From the NCBI GenBank assembly GCA_025362535.1, contig JANYGE010000084.1, positions 1 to 5,664 of the forward strand: 5,664 nt of DNA, written 5' to 3'. The notes beneath the pieces are model-generated. The model was not told the origin of the DNA, did not search any database, and saw only the letters and a list, made by a program, of their open reading frames with translations. The stretch comes from Hyphomicrobiales bacterium (GTDB lineage: Bacteria > Pseudomonadota > Alphaproteobacteria > Rhizobiales > Aestuariivirgaceae). Below are positions 1 to 5,664 of this stretch, one piece after another; positions within the stretch are counted from its first letter, which is position 1, and each line of letters starts with the position of its first letter. Position numbers and translations under genes: made by a program.

Positions 1-1236
1 GCCAAAGGCAATAAAATCCTTGATGGCATGTCGGGCCTGTGGTGCGTGAATGTGGGCTATGGCCGCAAAGATTTGGCTGAAACTGCTTATAAGCAAATGC
101 TGGATTTGCCTTATTACAACACCTTCTTCAAAACCACCACAGTGCCTGCAACCGAATTGGCGGCGAAAATATCATCGCTATTGCCGGAACGATTCAAGCA
201 CATTTTCTTCACAAATTCTGGCTCCGAAGGCAATGATACCATTGTGCGTTTCGTGCGCCATTATTGGAAAGTCATGGGCAAACCTTACCGCCAGCATTTC
301 ATTGGCCGCCGTCGCGGTTACCACGGCTCCACCATGGTTGCCTCAAATTTAGGCGGAATGGTGGGAATGCATGAGCAGGGCGGCACACCGTTTGATGGTT
401 TCCACCATGTGCAGCAGCCGCATTGGTTTGATTTTGGTGGCGATAAAACCCCAGACGAGTTTGGCCTTGCAGCAGCTGCTGATCTCGAAAAGAAAATCCT
501 CGAAGTCGGGCCTGACAATGTGGCGGCCTTCATCGGCGAACCTATTCAGGGGGCAGCAGGCGTTATCATTCCGCCCGCCAGCTATTGGCCGGAAGTGCAG
601 CGGATTTGCCGCAAATATGACATTCTGATTATTTCCGATGAAGTGATCTGCGGTTTTGGCCGCACTGGAAATTGGTTTGGCTTTGAAACCTTTGGTTTTG
701 AACCTGATATCATCAATATGGCCAAGGGCCTTTCGTCGGGCTATTTGCCCATTGGAGCTGTGGCTTTCTCAGACAAACTCACTGTGCCATTTTTCGAAAA
801 AGGTGGCGATTTCAACCATGGAATGACCTATGACGGCCATCCCGTGGCCGCCGCGGTGGCACTCAAGAACATTGAAATCCTGCAAGATGAAAAACTGGTC
901 GAGCGTGTAAAAGAGCTAGGCCCCTATTTTGCCCAAGGCCTGCAATCATTGGCTGATCATCCGATCGTGGGTGAGGTTCGCTCGGTAGGGCTAATTGGGG
1001 CAATTGAGCTCAGTTCAAATAAGAAAACCAGAGCACGCTTCCATGATTCAGGCCGGGTAGGAACCATTTGCCGCGATCATTGCTTTGCCAATAATTTAAT
1101 CATGCGAGCCTGCTGGGATACAATGGTTTTGGCCCCGCCATTTTGCATCACAAAGGCGGAAATTGATGAGTTATTCCGTCTGGCCCGCGTGGCCCTCGAC
1201 AAGACATTTGCAGATGTAAAATCGGAAATGTCGTAA
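1..1236 (+). CDS. spuC: Class III PLP aminotransferase, putrescine:pyruvate aminotransferase-like (5' partial)
   Basis: Probably transfers the amino group of putrescine (or a related diamine) to pyruvate in the cytoplasm, giving 4-aminobutanal and alanine. The reading frame is open to base 1 and codes for family sequence before the first ATG at 28 (NKILDG then MSGLWCVNVGYG), so that ATG is internal. About 411 residues are visible; from a family length near 455, some 45 N-terminal residues are missing. Counting from the codon at 28: phosphate-binding NSGSEGND at 63-70, YHGS at 98-101, GEPIQGAAGV at 170-179, the PLP-nitrogen Asp in ISDEV at 204, the Schiff-base Lys in MAKGLSSGYLP at 233, and TYDGHPV at 267-273. 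The run from GLWCVNVGYG onward resembles Pseudomonas SpuC throughout. Two positions differ from the SpuC sequence as I recall it: GSEGND for GSEAND and TYDGHP for TYSGHP. The downstream transporter and agmatinase support a polyamine role. Other omega-amino acid:pyruvate transaminases share these motifs, so the substrate is less certain than the family. It ends with TAA at 1234-1236. Confidence 0.85.
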   Translation, partial: AKGNKILDGMSGLWCVNVGYGRKDLAETAYKQMLDLPYYNTFFKTTTVPATELAAKISSLLPERFKHIFFTNSGSEGNDTIVRFVRHYWKVMGKPYRQHFIGRRRGYHGSTMVASNLGGMVGMHEQGGTPFDGFHHVQQPHWFDFGGDKTPDEFGLAAAADLEKKILEVGPDNVAAFIGEPIQGAAGVIIPPASYWPEVQRICRKYDILIISDEVICGFGRTGNWFGFETFGFEPDIINMAKGLSSGYLPIGAVAFSDKLTVPFFEKGGDFNHGMTYDGHPVAAAVALKNIEILQDEKLVERVKELGPYFAQGLQSLADHPIVGEVRSVGLIGAIELSSNKKTRARFHDSGRVGTICRDHCFANNLIMRACWDTMVLAPPFCITKAEIDELFRLARVALDKTFADVKSEMS

Positions 1237-1327
1237 TTTGGCCTATAATTTGCATCAGTTTTAATATTATATATCATTGCGATCAGACTGTCAGATTCTT
1301 AAACTTGAATTTAACCGGGAACCAATC
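1237..1327 (+). promoter_or_regulatory. AT-rich intergenic leader with possible promoter for the binding-protein gene
   Basis: This 91-base gap is clearly richer in A and T than the flanking genes. It contains an exact TATAAT at 1244-1249, but no TTGACA-like box at the proper distance upstream. An alternative pair is TTGCAT (1250-1255) and TATCAT (1272-1277), 16 bases apart; the -10 box is good and the -35 box poor. No hairpin followed by a T-run is visible after the aminotransferase stop, so read-through from that gene is also possible. Promoter activity is inferred only from composition and hexamer matches. Confidence 0.3.
1317..1320 (+). promoter_or_regulatory. Weak ribosome binding site that sets the binding-protein start
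   Basis: GGGA lies seven bases before the ATG at 1328. The frame can be extended to a TTG at 1277, but that codon has no such site before it. The extension would also put 17 extra residues in front of a typical twin-arginine signal peptide. The ATG at 1328 is therefore preferred. Confidence 0.5.
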
Positions 1328-2410
1328 ATGGGCATTTTCACACCACGTTTTAAGCCAAACCGCCGCGATCTTTTAAAAGGCACAGGCGCCGCATTTGCTG
1401 GCGTTACACTGTCATCTTACAAAGCCTTCGCTGCAGAAGAGAAAAAATTAAACCTCTACAATTACGACACCTATATTGGTGAAACCACATTGGCCGATTT
1501 TGAAAAAGCAACAGGCGTTGCACCAAAAATGGACTTGTTTGCCGATATGGATGAGTTGTTTGCCAAGTTGAAAGCAGGCAATCCGGGTTATGATGCCATG
1601 GTGGTGGCGGGTGATTATTTGGAACGCATGATTAAAGCAAACATGGTTTCCCCAATTGATCATGCCAAAATTCCGAACATGGCGAATATCGATCCAGATT
1701 TTGCTAATCCAAGTTTTGATCCGGGCTTGAAATTTGCCATTCCCTATATGTGGGGCACAATTGGCATTGGCTACCGCAAATCAGCCGTGGGCGACACTGT
1801 GATCGACAGCTGGAAAGTGCTGTTCGATTCCGATCAATTCGCAGGCAAGATTTCTGTATTGGGCGATGCGCAAAATGTTATCGGCTGCGCCCTCAAATAT
1901 TTGGGCTTCTCGTTTAACTCCACCAATCCTGACGAGCTGAAAAAAGCTGAAGAGCTTTTGATTGCCAACAAGAAAAACATCAAAGTTTTCGCCCCAGATA
2001 ACGGCCAGGATTTGCTGGCATCGGGCGAAGTTGTGGCATGCCAAGAATGGTCCGGCGACATCACCCAAGTGATGAAAGAAGACGCTGACTTGAACTATAT
2101 CATTCCGAAAGAAGGTTCAAACGTCTGGACTGACAATTGGGCTATTCCAACTGGCGCTCCGCATCCTGAAAATGCCCATGCATTCTTGAACTTCATTCTT
2201 GATGCAGAAAATGGCAAAGCGGCCGCAACCACAATTCAATACGGCACCCCAAATCTGGCTGCCAAGAAATTGATGCCGGAAAGCTACATCACAAATCCAG
2301 CGGTTTACCCTTCTAAGGAATTGCTGGCCAATTGCGAACCCACCAAATATCTGGGCGAAGAAGTGACCAAAATGCGCGATGAAATCTGGACGAAGATTCA
2401 AGCGGCTTAA
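1328..2410 (+). CDS. Periplasmic polyamine-type substrate-binding protein of an ABC transporter (PotD/PotF family)
   Basis: Captures a cationic amine in the periplasm and delivers it to the permease pair encoded just downstream. It has 360 residues, normal for the family. The N-terminus carries NRRDLLKG (11-18), a twin-arginine-like motif, then a mildly hydrophobic stretch and a likely cleavage site after KAFA at residue 35. The mature protein starts LNLYNYDTYIG, the usual first strand of PotD/PotF proteins, and shows the family blocks IPYMWGTIGIGY (138-149), QEWSGD (239-244), PKEGSNVWTDNWAIP (260-274) and QYGTPNLAAKKL (304-315). By hand alignment to E. coli PotD and PotF, Y49, Y97, D180, W241, W267, D269 and Y305 match ligand-contact residues, and D244 matches the Asp of PotF. 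W34, T35, E36, S83, E171 and Q327 of PotD are replaced by Y46, D47, T48, G95, N183 and T339. The family is sure; the ligand is not. Putrescine, spermidine, agmatine or another guanidino compound are all possible, so I give no gene symbol. Confidence 0.9.
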   Translation: MGIFTPRFKPNRRDLLKGTGAAFAGVTLSSYKAFAAEEKKLNLYNYDTYIGETTLADFEKATGVAPKMDLFADMDELFAKLKAGNPGYDAMVVAGDYLERMIKANMVSPIDHAKIPNMANIDPDFANPSFDPGLKFAIPYMWGTIGIGYRKSAVGDTVIDSWKVLFDSDQFAGKISVLGDAQNVIGCALKYLGFSFNSTNPDELKKAEELLIANKKNIKVFAPDNGQDLLASGEVVACQEWSGDITQVMKEDADLNYIIPKEGSNVWTDNWAIPTGAPHPENAHAFLNFILDAENGKAAATTIQYGTPNLAAKKLMPESYITNPAVYPSKELLANCEPTKYLGEEVTKMRDEIWTKIQAA

Positions 2411-2419
2411 ATAACGAGC

Positions 2420-2455
2420 AATCCTCTCTCCCCACTTTCGTGGGGAGAGAGGATT
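2420..2455. repeat. Perfect 16-bp hairpin between binding-protein and permease genes
   Basis: The left arm (2420-2435, beginning AATCCTCTCT) and the right arm (2440-2455, ending GAGAGGATT) are exact reverse complements around a TTTC loop at 2436-2439. The hairpin begins 10 bases after the binding-protein stop codon. No T-run follows (the next bases are GAGTAGCGC), so it is not a textbook intrinsic terminator. In binding-protein-first ABC operons such hairpins often protect the 3' end of the upstream message or weaken read-through, giving more binding protein than permease. The C-rich then G-rich arms also resemble palindromes dispersed between genes in many alphaproteobacteria, so it may be a copy of a genomic repeat. 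The structure is seen; the role is inferred. Confidence 0.85.
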
Positions 2456-2474
2456 GAGTAGCGCTTTCCACCGC

Positions 2475-2503
2475 TTGCCGCGCTTACCTTAATTGTCTAG
2501 CAT
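2475..2503 (+). promoter_or_regulatory. Possible weak internal promoter before the permease gene
   Basis: TTGCCG at 2475-2480 and TAGCAT at 2498-2503 each match four of six sigma-70 consensus bases and are 17 bases apart. They lie between the hairpin and the ribosome binding site of the permease gene, where a secondary promoter would make sense. Matches of this quality occur often by chance, so this is a weak candidate. Confidence 0.2.
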
Positions 2504-2520
2504 CATAAAAAATAAATCTT

Positions 2521-2527
2521 GAGGGGA
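2521..2527 (+). promoter_or_regulatory. Ribosome binding site that selects a TTG start for the first permease
   Basis: GAGGGGA ends six bases before the TTG at 2534, an ideal distance. The earlier in-frame TTG at 2519 overlaps this purine run and has no site of its own. No ATG occurs in this frame before the first membrane segment. The site therefore moves the start to 2534. Confidence 0.7.
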
Positions 2528-2533
2528 CGGATT

Positions 2534-3406
2534 TTGGACAATTGGAAAGACTATAAAAAAGTCTTCTGGATACTGGCAGCACCCGGCACATTTTGGTTGC
2601 TGTTGTTCTTCGTTATCCCACTTGCCTTCCTGTTCATCATGTCTTTCGGCGGTAAAGCCATTGTAAATGGTGAGGTGTCCATCACCGATTATGCTTATTT
2701 CACCGGCTTTGAAAACTATTTGCGCAGCGTTGAGCCGCTCTATCTCCAAATTATGTGGAAATCGATTTGGATCAGCGCTTTGGCCACCATTCTGTGCCTG
2801 GTCACCGCTTATCCCATCGCTTTTGGCATTTGTTTTGCGCCGGCGCGCTGGAAACCCATTTTACTATTGTTGGTCGTGCTGCCATTCTGGATCAACCTGC
2901 TGATCCGCACTTATGCATTGATCGCCGTATTCAGAACGCAGGGCTATGTGAATTTAACCTTGAGTGTTGTCGGGCTTGGCCCCTATGAAATGCTCTATAA
3001 TGATTTCGCGGTGATCTTCGGCCTCGTCTATGTTTATATGCCCTTTATGGTGCTGCCACTCTATGCAACCATTGAGCGGCTCGATAAATCCTTCCTTGAG
3101 GCAAGTTTGGATTTGGGGGCAACGCAATTCACCACATTCAAAAATGTCACCATCCCGCTCACCATGCCCGGCATTATCACTGGTGTGATCCTCGTGTTCA
3201 TTCCATGCTTGGGCTCCTTCCTCACACCGGCACTTCTCGGTGGAGCAAATGCCATCATGATCGGCAATGTGATTGAGCGTCAATTCAAAGCGGCCAATGA
3301 TTGGCCATTCGGTGCGGCGATTTCATTCATGTTGATGTTTGCAACATTTGCCGCTCTGATGATCCGCGCCTTCGTAGCCAAACGCAGTGCAGGAGTCGAC
3401 GTCTAA
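2534..3406 (+). CDS. Polyamine-type ABC transporter inner-membrane permease, first subunit (PotB/PotH-like)
   Basis: One of the two membrane subunits forming the channel for the amine delivered by the binding protein. With the TTG start at 2534 it has 290 residues, normal for the family; the start rests on the strong GAGGGGA site six bases upstream. By eye there are six hydrophobic segments, near residues 12-36, 74-103, 107-133, 157-178, 208-232 and 261-283. The EAA loop that contacts the ATPase is EASLDLGAT at 189-197, in the usual place before the fifth segment and followed by TIPLTMPGI. The blocks LPFWINLLIRTYA and GSFLTPALLGG are typical of PotB/PotH proteins. The stop TAA overlaps the ATG of the next gene by one base, so the two permeases are probably translationally coupled. 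The PotB/PotH assignment comes from gene order and these motifs; it does not fix the substrate. Confidence 0.9.
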   Translation: MDNWKDYKKVFWILAAPGTFWLLLFFVIPLAFLFIMSFGGKAIVNGEVSITDYAYFTGFENYLRSVEPLYLQIMWKSIWISALATILCLVTAYPIAFGICFAPARWKPILLLLVVLPFWINLLIRTYALIAVFRTQGYVNLTLSVVGLGPYEMLYNDFAVIFGLVYVYMPFMVLPLYATIERLDKSFLEASLDLGATQFTTFKNVTIPLTMPGIITGVILVFIPCLGSFLTPALLGGANAIMIGNVIERQFKAANDWPFGAAISFMLMFATFAALMIRAFVAKRSAGVDV

Positions 3407-4251
3407 TGGTCGCAACTTTGAAACCGGGGCAGGGCCCCCTCGATTATGCCAGCCGCCTTTGGCTGAAAATCCTGTTTGGTGTAATCTATGTGATGCTCTA
3501 CATTCCCATCATCACGCTCATTGCATTCTCCTTTAACACCGATAAGCGCGGTGTGGTGTGGCGCGGTTTCACCCTTGATAATTACGTTAAGGCTTGGAAC
3601 AATGACGCCCTTATCGAGGCCATGACCAATTCACTGATGATTGCTTTTATCGCTACCATTTTCGCAACGGTGATTGGCGCCATGGTGGCTCTTATGTTGT
3701 GGCGCTTTAAATTTCCGTTCAAAGGTTCCTATGAAGCGTTCATGGGTTTGCCCATTGTGATCCCCGAAATCTGCATGGGTGTAGCATTGCTGTTGTTCTT
3801 CAATTTTTCTGGCATGATGACCGCCGTCATTGCCATGCCTTGGCCGTTAAATCTGGCCAATATTATTATCGCCCATATTGCCTTTTGCTTTCCCTTCGTC
3901 ACGGTTGTTGTGCGCTCGCGCCTTGTCGGGTTTAACCGCCAATTGGAAGAAGCTTCAAAGGATTTGGGCGCTACCGAATGGCAAACCTTTTGGAATGTGA
4001 TTGTGCCTTTTATGATGCCCGGTCTGATTGCCGGAGCATTGCTCGCCTTCACCCTTTCGCTCGATGATTTTGTGATCACCTTCTTCACCTCAGGCCCTGA
4101 AACCGTAACCTTCCCGGTGAAAGTCTATTCGCTGGTGCGCCGTGGTGTTTCTCCTGAAATCAATGCAGCCTCCACTGTGCTGATCGCTATTACTGTCGTT
4201 GCCACTATTATCGCTATGAAACTGCAAGCCCCAGAAAAATCTGGGCATTGA
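3406..4251 (+). CDS. Polyamine-type ABC transporter inner-membrane permease, second subunit (PotC/PotI-like)
   Basis: The partner permease of the preceding gene. The ATG at 3406 shares its A with the previous stop codon (TAATG), and AGGAG at 3391-3395 lies ten bases upstream. The frame stays open back to 3301, but those 35 codons lie inside the first permease and encode nothing like a transporter, so the later start is used. The product has 281 residues, usual for PotC/PotI. Hydrophobic segments are visible near 20-43, 74-99, 112-134, 150-170, 201-219 and 255-270. The EAA loop is EASKDLGAT at 182-190, and LSLDDFVITFFTSG at 217-230 is a PotC/PotI hallmark. The C-terminus (LQAPEKSGH) is short and polar. 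The family is clear; the substrate depends on the binding protein. Confidence 0.91.
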   Translation: MVATLKPGQGPLDYASRLWLKILFGVIYVMLYIPIITLIAFSFNTDKRGVVWRGFTLDNYVKAWNNDALIEAMTNSLMIAFIATIFATVIGAMVALMLWRFKFPFKGSYEAFMGLPIVIPEICMGVALLLFFNFSGMMTAVIAMPWPLNLANIIIAHIAFCFPFVTVVVRSRLVGFNRQLEEASKDLGATEWQTFWNVIVPFMMPGLIAGALLAFTLSLDDFVITFFTSGPETVTFPVKVYSLVRRGVSPEINAASTVLIAITVVATIIAMKLQAPEKSGH

Positions 4252-4260
4252 GGACCAACC

Positions 4261-5349
4261 ATGTCTGAACAAATCGTCTCTATCCGTAATGTTTCAAGGC
4301 GCTATCCCGGCGGTGTCACTGCTGTTGATGATGTGTCGCTTGATATCGCGCAGAATGAATTCTTCGCATTGCTCGGCCCTTCAGGTTGCGGCAAAACCAC
4401 CTTGCTGCGCATGATCTCAGGTCTCGACACGCCAACTGAAGGCCAGATTATGATTGGGGGCCAAGATATGGCTCTAACGCCACCAAACCTGCGCCCCACC
4501 AACATGGTGTTCCAATCCTACGCCGTTTTCCCGCATATGACCGTGGAGCAGAATGTGGGCTATGGTTTGAAAGTCACAGGCGTTGAAGCCAGTGAAATCA
4601 AGCGCCGCACTGCTGAGGCCTTGGAGATGGTGAAGCTCTCGCATTTGGCTGCGCGCAAACCTGATCAAATGTCTGGTGGCCAGCGCCAGCGCGTGGCACT
4701 CGCGCGCGCATTGGTGAAACGCCCGAAAGTATTGCTGCTCGATGAGCCACTTTCTGCACTCGACGCTAAGCTGCGCGATGGCATGCGCCTTGAACTCACG
4801 CGCCTGCAAGAAACCGTTGGCATCACCTTCATTATCGTAACCCACGATCAAGACGAAGCCTTGTCCATGGCCAGCCGCATTGCTGTGATGGACAAAGGAG
4901 CGATCCAACAGATTGCAACTCCATCTGAACTCTATGAGCAACCCCGCACCAGATTCGTGGCTGACTTTATTGGCAAAGTGAACCTGATAGATGCAGCAGT
5001 GCTGGGTCAAAAAGGCGGCAAAGTTTCATGCCTTGCTCAAGGCCTTGGCAACATGGAGGTGGGCTGTGAAAAATCAACTGGCGATAAAGCCACCATTGCC
5101 ATCCGCCCTGAAAAATTAAAAATCAGTGTGAGCGAACCTAAAGGTGCGGGCCTCGTAAAAACCAAAGGCACCATCCGAGACGTTGCCTATTATGGCGATA
5201 CCAGCCACATTGTTGCTGATATTGGCGAAGGTCTGGATCTGTCGATCAACGTGCAAAACAATTCCCGCACCGGGGGTTCTGGTGTGGAGCGTGGCCAAAA
5301 AGTCTGGGTGCATTTCGACCCAGCCGATGCCCTGCTTTTAACGGAGTAA
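4261..5349 (+). CDS. potA: Polyamine-type ABC transporter ATP-binding subunit (PotA-like)
   Basis: The cytoplasmic ATPase that powers uptake through the two permeases. It has 362 residues, the normal PotA length. All nucleotide-binding motifs are intact: Walker A GPSGCGKT (39-46), Q-loop Gln 85 in VFQSYAVFPHMTV, signature MSGGQ (137-141), Walker B VLLLDEP (157-163) with catalytic Glu 162, D-loop SALD (165-168) and switch His 195 in VTHDQDEA. From about residue 240 a C-terminal TOBE-type regulatory region follows, with the usual IAIRPEKL at 280-287 and a GDTSHI-like strand near 319. GAGGA at 4250-4254 lies six bases before the ATG and overlaps the previous stop codon; the gap between the genes is nine bases. 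Related ATPases (FbpC, CysA, MalK) share the motifs, but the neighbours and the YAVFPHMTV block favour PotA. Confidence 0.93.
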   Translation: MSEQIVSIRNVSRRYPGGVTAVDDVSLDIAQNEFFALLGPSGCGKTTLLRMISGLDTPTEGQIMIGGQDMALTPPNLRPTNMVFQSYAVFPHMTVEQNVGYGLKVTGVEASEIKRRTAEALEMVKLSHLAARKPDQMSGGQRQRVALARALVKRPKVLLLDEPLSALDAKLRDGMRLELTRLQETVGITFIIVTHDQDEALSMASRIAVMDKGAIQQIATPSELYEQPRTRFVADFIGKVNLIDAAVLGQKGGKVSCLAQGLGNMEVGCEKSTGDKATIAIRPEKLKISVSEPKGAGLVKTKGTIRDVAYYGDTSHIVADIGEGLDLSINVQNNSRTGGSGVERGQKVWVHFDPADALLLTE

Positions 5350-5354
5350 TTTGA

Positions 5355-5664
5355 ATGGCCCTTGAAATGGATAAGCTCGGACGCACACCGGGCGATGAAG
5401 CTTTTCGCCGTGAGAGCTTAAAAGGTACCAATTGGGAAGCCACCTATGCAGGCGCACTCTCCTTTATGCGCCGCAAATATACGCGCGATTTATTGGGTGT
5501 TGATATCGCCATCACTGGCGTACCTTTCGATCAAGCCGTATCGCACCGCTCTGGCACCCGTATGGGCCCAGAAGGCATCAGGCGCGCTTCGGCTGAAAAC
5601 GCTTGGGGACCATTCTGGCCATGGAACTTTGATCCGTTTGATACGCTTGCCGTCACCGACTATG
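5355..5664 (+). CDS. speB: Agmatinase-like ureohydrolase (3' partial)
   Basis: A member of the arginase/agmatinase family of Mn-dependent ureohydrolases; the likely reaction is agmatine to putrescine plus urea in the cytoplasm. The ATG at 5355 follows the ATPase stop by five bases, with CGGAG at 5342-5346 eight bases upstream. The frame runs open off the right edge, showing 103 residues. The family N-terminal block is clear: VDIAITGVPFDQAVSHRSGT (49-68) followed by RMGPEGIRRAS, then NAWGPFWPWNFDPFDTLAVTDY (82-103). E. coli SpeB has matching blocks (ITGVPFD, GGRHGPAAIRQ, FPWNFD, LNVVD). The metal-binding His and Asp motifs lie beyond the window, so activity cannot be judged. Its place in a transporter operon next to a putrescine-type aminotransferase supports agmatine catabolism. 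Guanidinobutyrase, guanidinopropionase or another guanidino hydrolase of the same family cannot be excluded. Confidence 0.82.
   Translation, partial: MALEMDKLGRTPGDEAFRRESLKGTNWEATYAGALSFMRRKYTRDLLGVDIAITGVPFDQAVSHRSGTRMGPEGIRRASAENAWGPFWPWNFDPFDTLAVTDY

Noticed and set aside
1280..1303. Short direct repeat TCAGA upstream of the binding-protein gene, considered as an operator
   Set aside because: Two five-base copies in an AT-rich leader are expected by chance, and no symmetrical operator is visible.
1277..1327. Upstream TTG extension of the binding-protein gene
   Set aside because: It would add 17 residues before a normal RR signal peptide and has no ribosome binding site; the ATG at 1328 is better placed.
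2458..2487. Second possible hairpin after the perfect one (GTAGCGC against GCGCTTAC)
   Set aside because: Only seven pairs with a bulge and a loop of about 15 bases; too weak to separate from chance.
3301..3405. Upstream extension of the second permease frame into the first permease gene
   Set aside because: The 35 residues are cysteine- and arginine-rich and unlike any permease N-terminus, and the DNA is coding in the first permease's frame. The TAATG junction is a standard coupled start.
3729..4088. 119-codon open frame on the minus strand inside the second permease gene
   Set aside because: It is antisense to conserved permease segments including the EAA loop, with no family signature of its own.
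4474..5010. 178-codon open frame on the minus strand inside the ATPase gene
   Set aside because: It lies opposite a fully conserved ATPase, shows no recognisable domain and is rich in His, Cys and Arg as expected for an antisense shadow.
1..5664. Search for CRISPR arrays, tRNA or rRNA genes, insertion sequences, toxin-antitoxin or defence genes
   Set aside because: Almost all bases are in six conserved metabolic and transport genes; the two larger gaps hold no repeats of CRISPR type, cloverleaf or terminal inverted repeats.

Overview
The window holds six genes, all on the + strand, and reads as one polyamine/agmatine uptake and catabolism locus. Order: the end of a class III PLP aminotransferase most like putrescine:pyruvate aminotransferase (SpuC type), cut by the left edge; a periplasmic polyamine-type substrate-binding protein with a twin-arginine-like signal; two inner-membrane permeases; the PotA-type ATPase; and the start of a SpeB-type agmatinase (ureohydrolase), cut by the right edge. 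No RNA genes, insertion sequences, CRISPR arrays or phage genes were seen, and no non-coding stretch exceeds 300 bases.

Organism: the gene set, the protein sequences and the roughly balanced base composition suit a proteobacterium. An alphaproteobacterium is my best guess, from the RR-signal binding protein, the C-rich/G-rich intergenic hairpin and the general look of the proteins. This is inference; no taxonomic marker is present.

Layout: 1-1236 aminotransferase (5' partial). 1237-1327 is an AT-rich gap that probably carries a promoter or leader for the binding protein. 1328-2410 is the binding protein. 2411-2533 is a gap with a perfect 16-bp hairpin and the ribosome binding site of the next gene. 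2534-3406, 3406-4251, 4261-5349 and 5355 to the window end are permease, permease, ATPase and agmatinase, packed with a 1-base overlap and gaps of 9 and 5 bases.

How the genes fit together (inference from families and order): the binding protein captures a cationic amine in the periplasm, and the two permeases and the ATP-driven subunit bring it in. The ureohydrolase would turn agmatine into putrescine and urea. The aminotransferase would turn putrescine into 4-aminobutanal, on the way to GABA and succinate. Several ligand-contact positions of the binding protein differ from E. coli PotD/PotF, so the substrate may not be putrescine or spermidine; agmatine is a natural candidate. I see no evidence of a wholly new system. 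The points most worth a second look are the altered ligand pocket, the hairpin between the binding-protein and permease genes, and the Tat-like signal.
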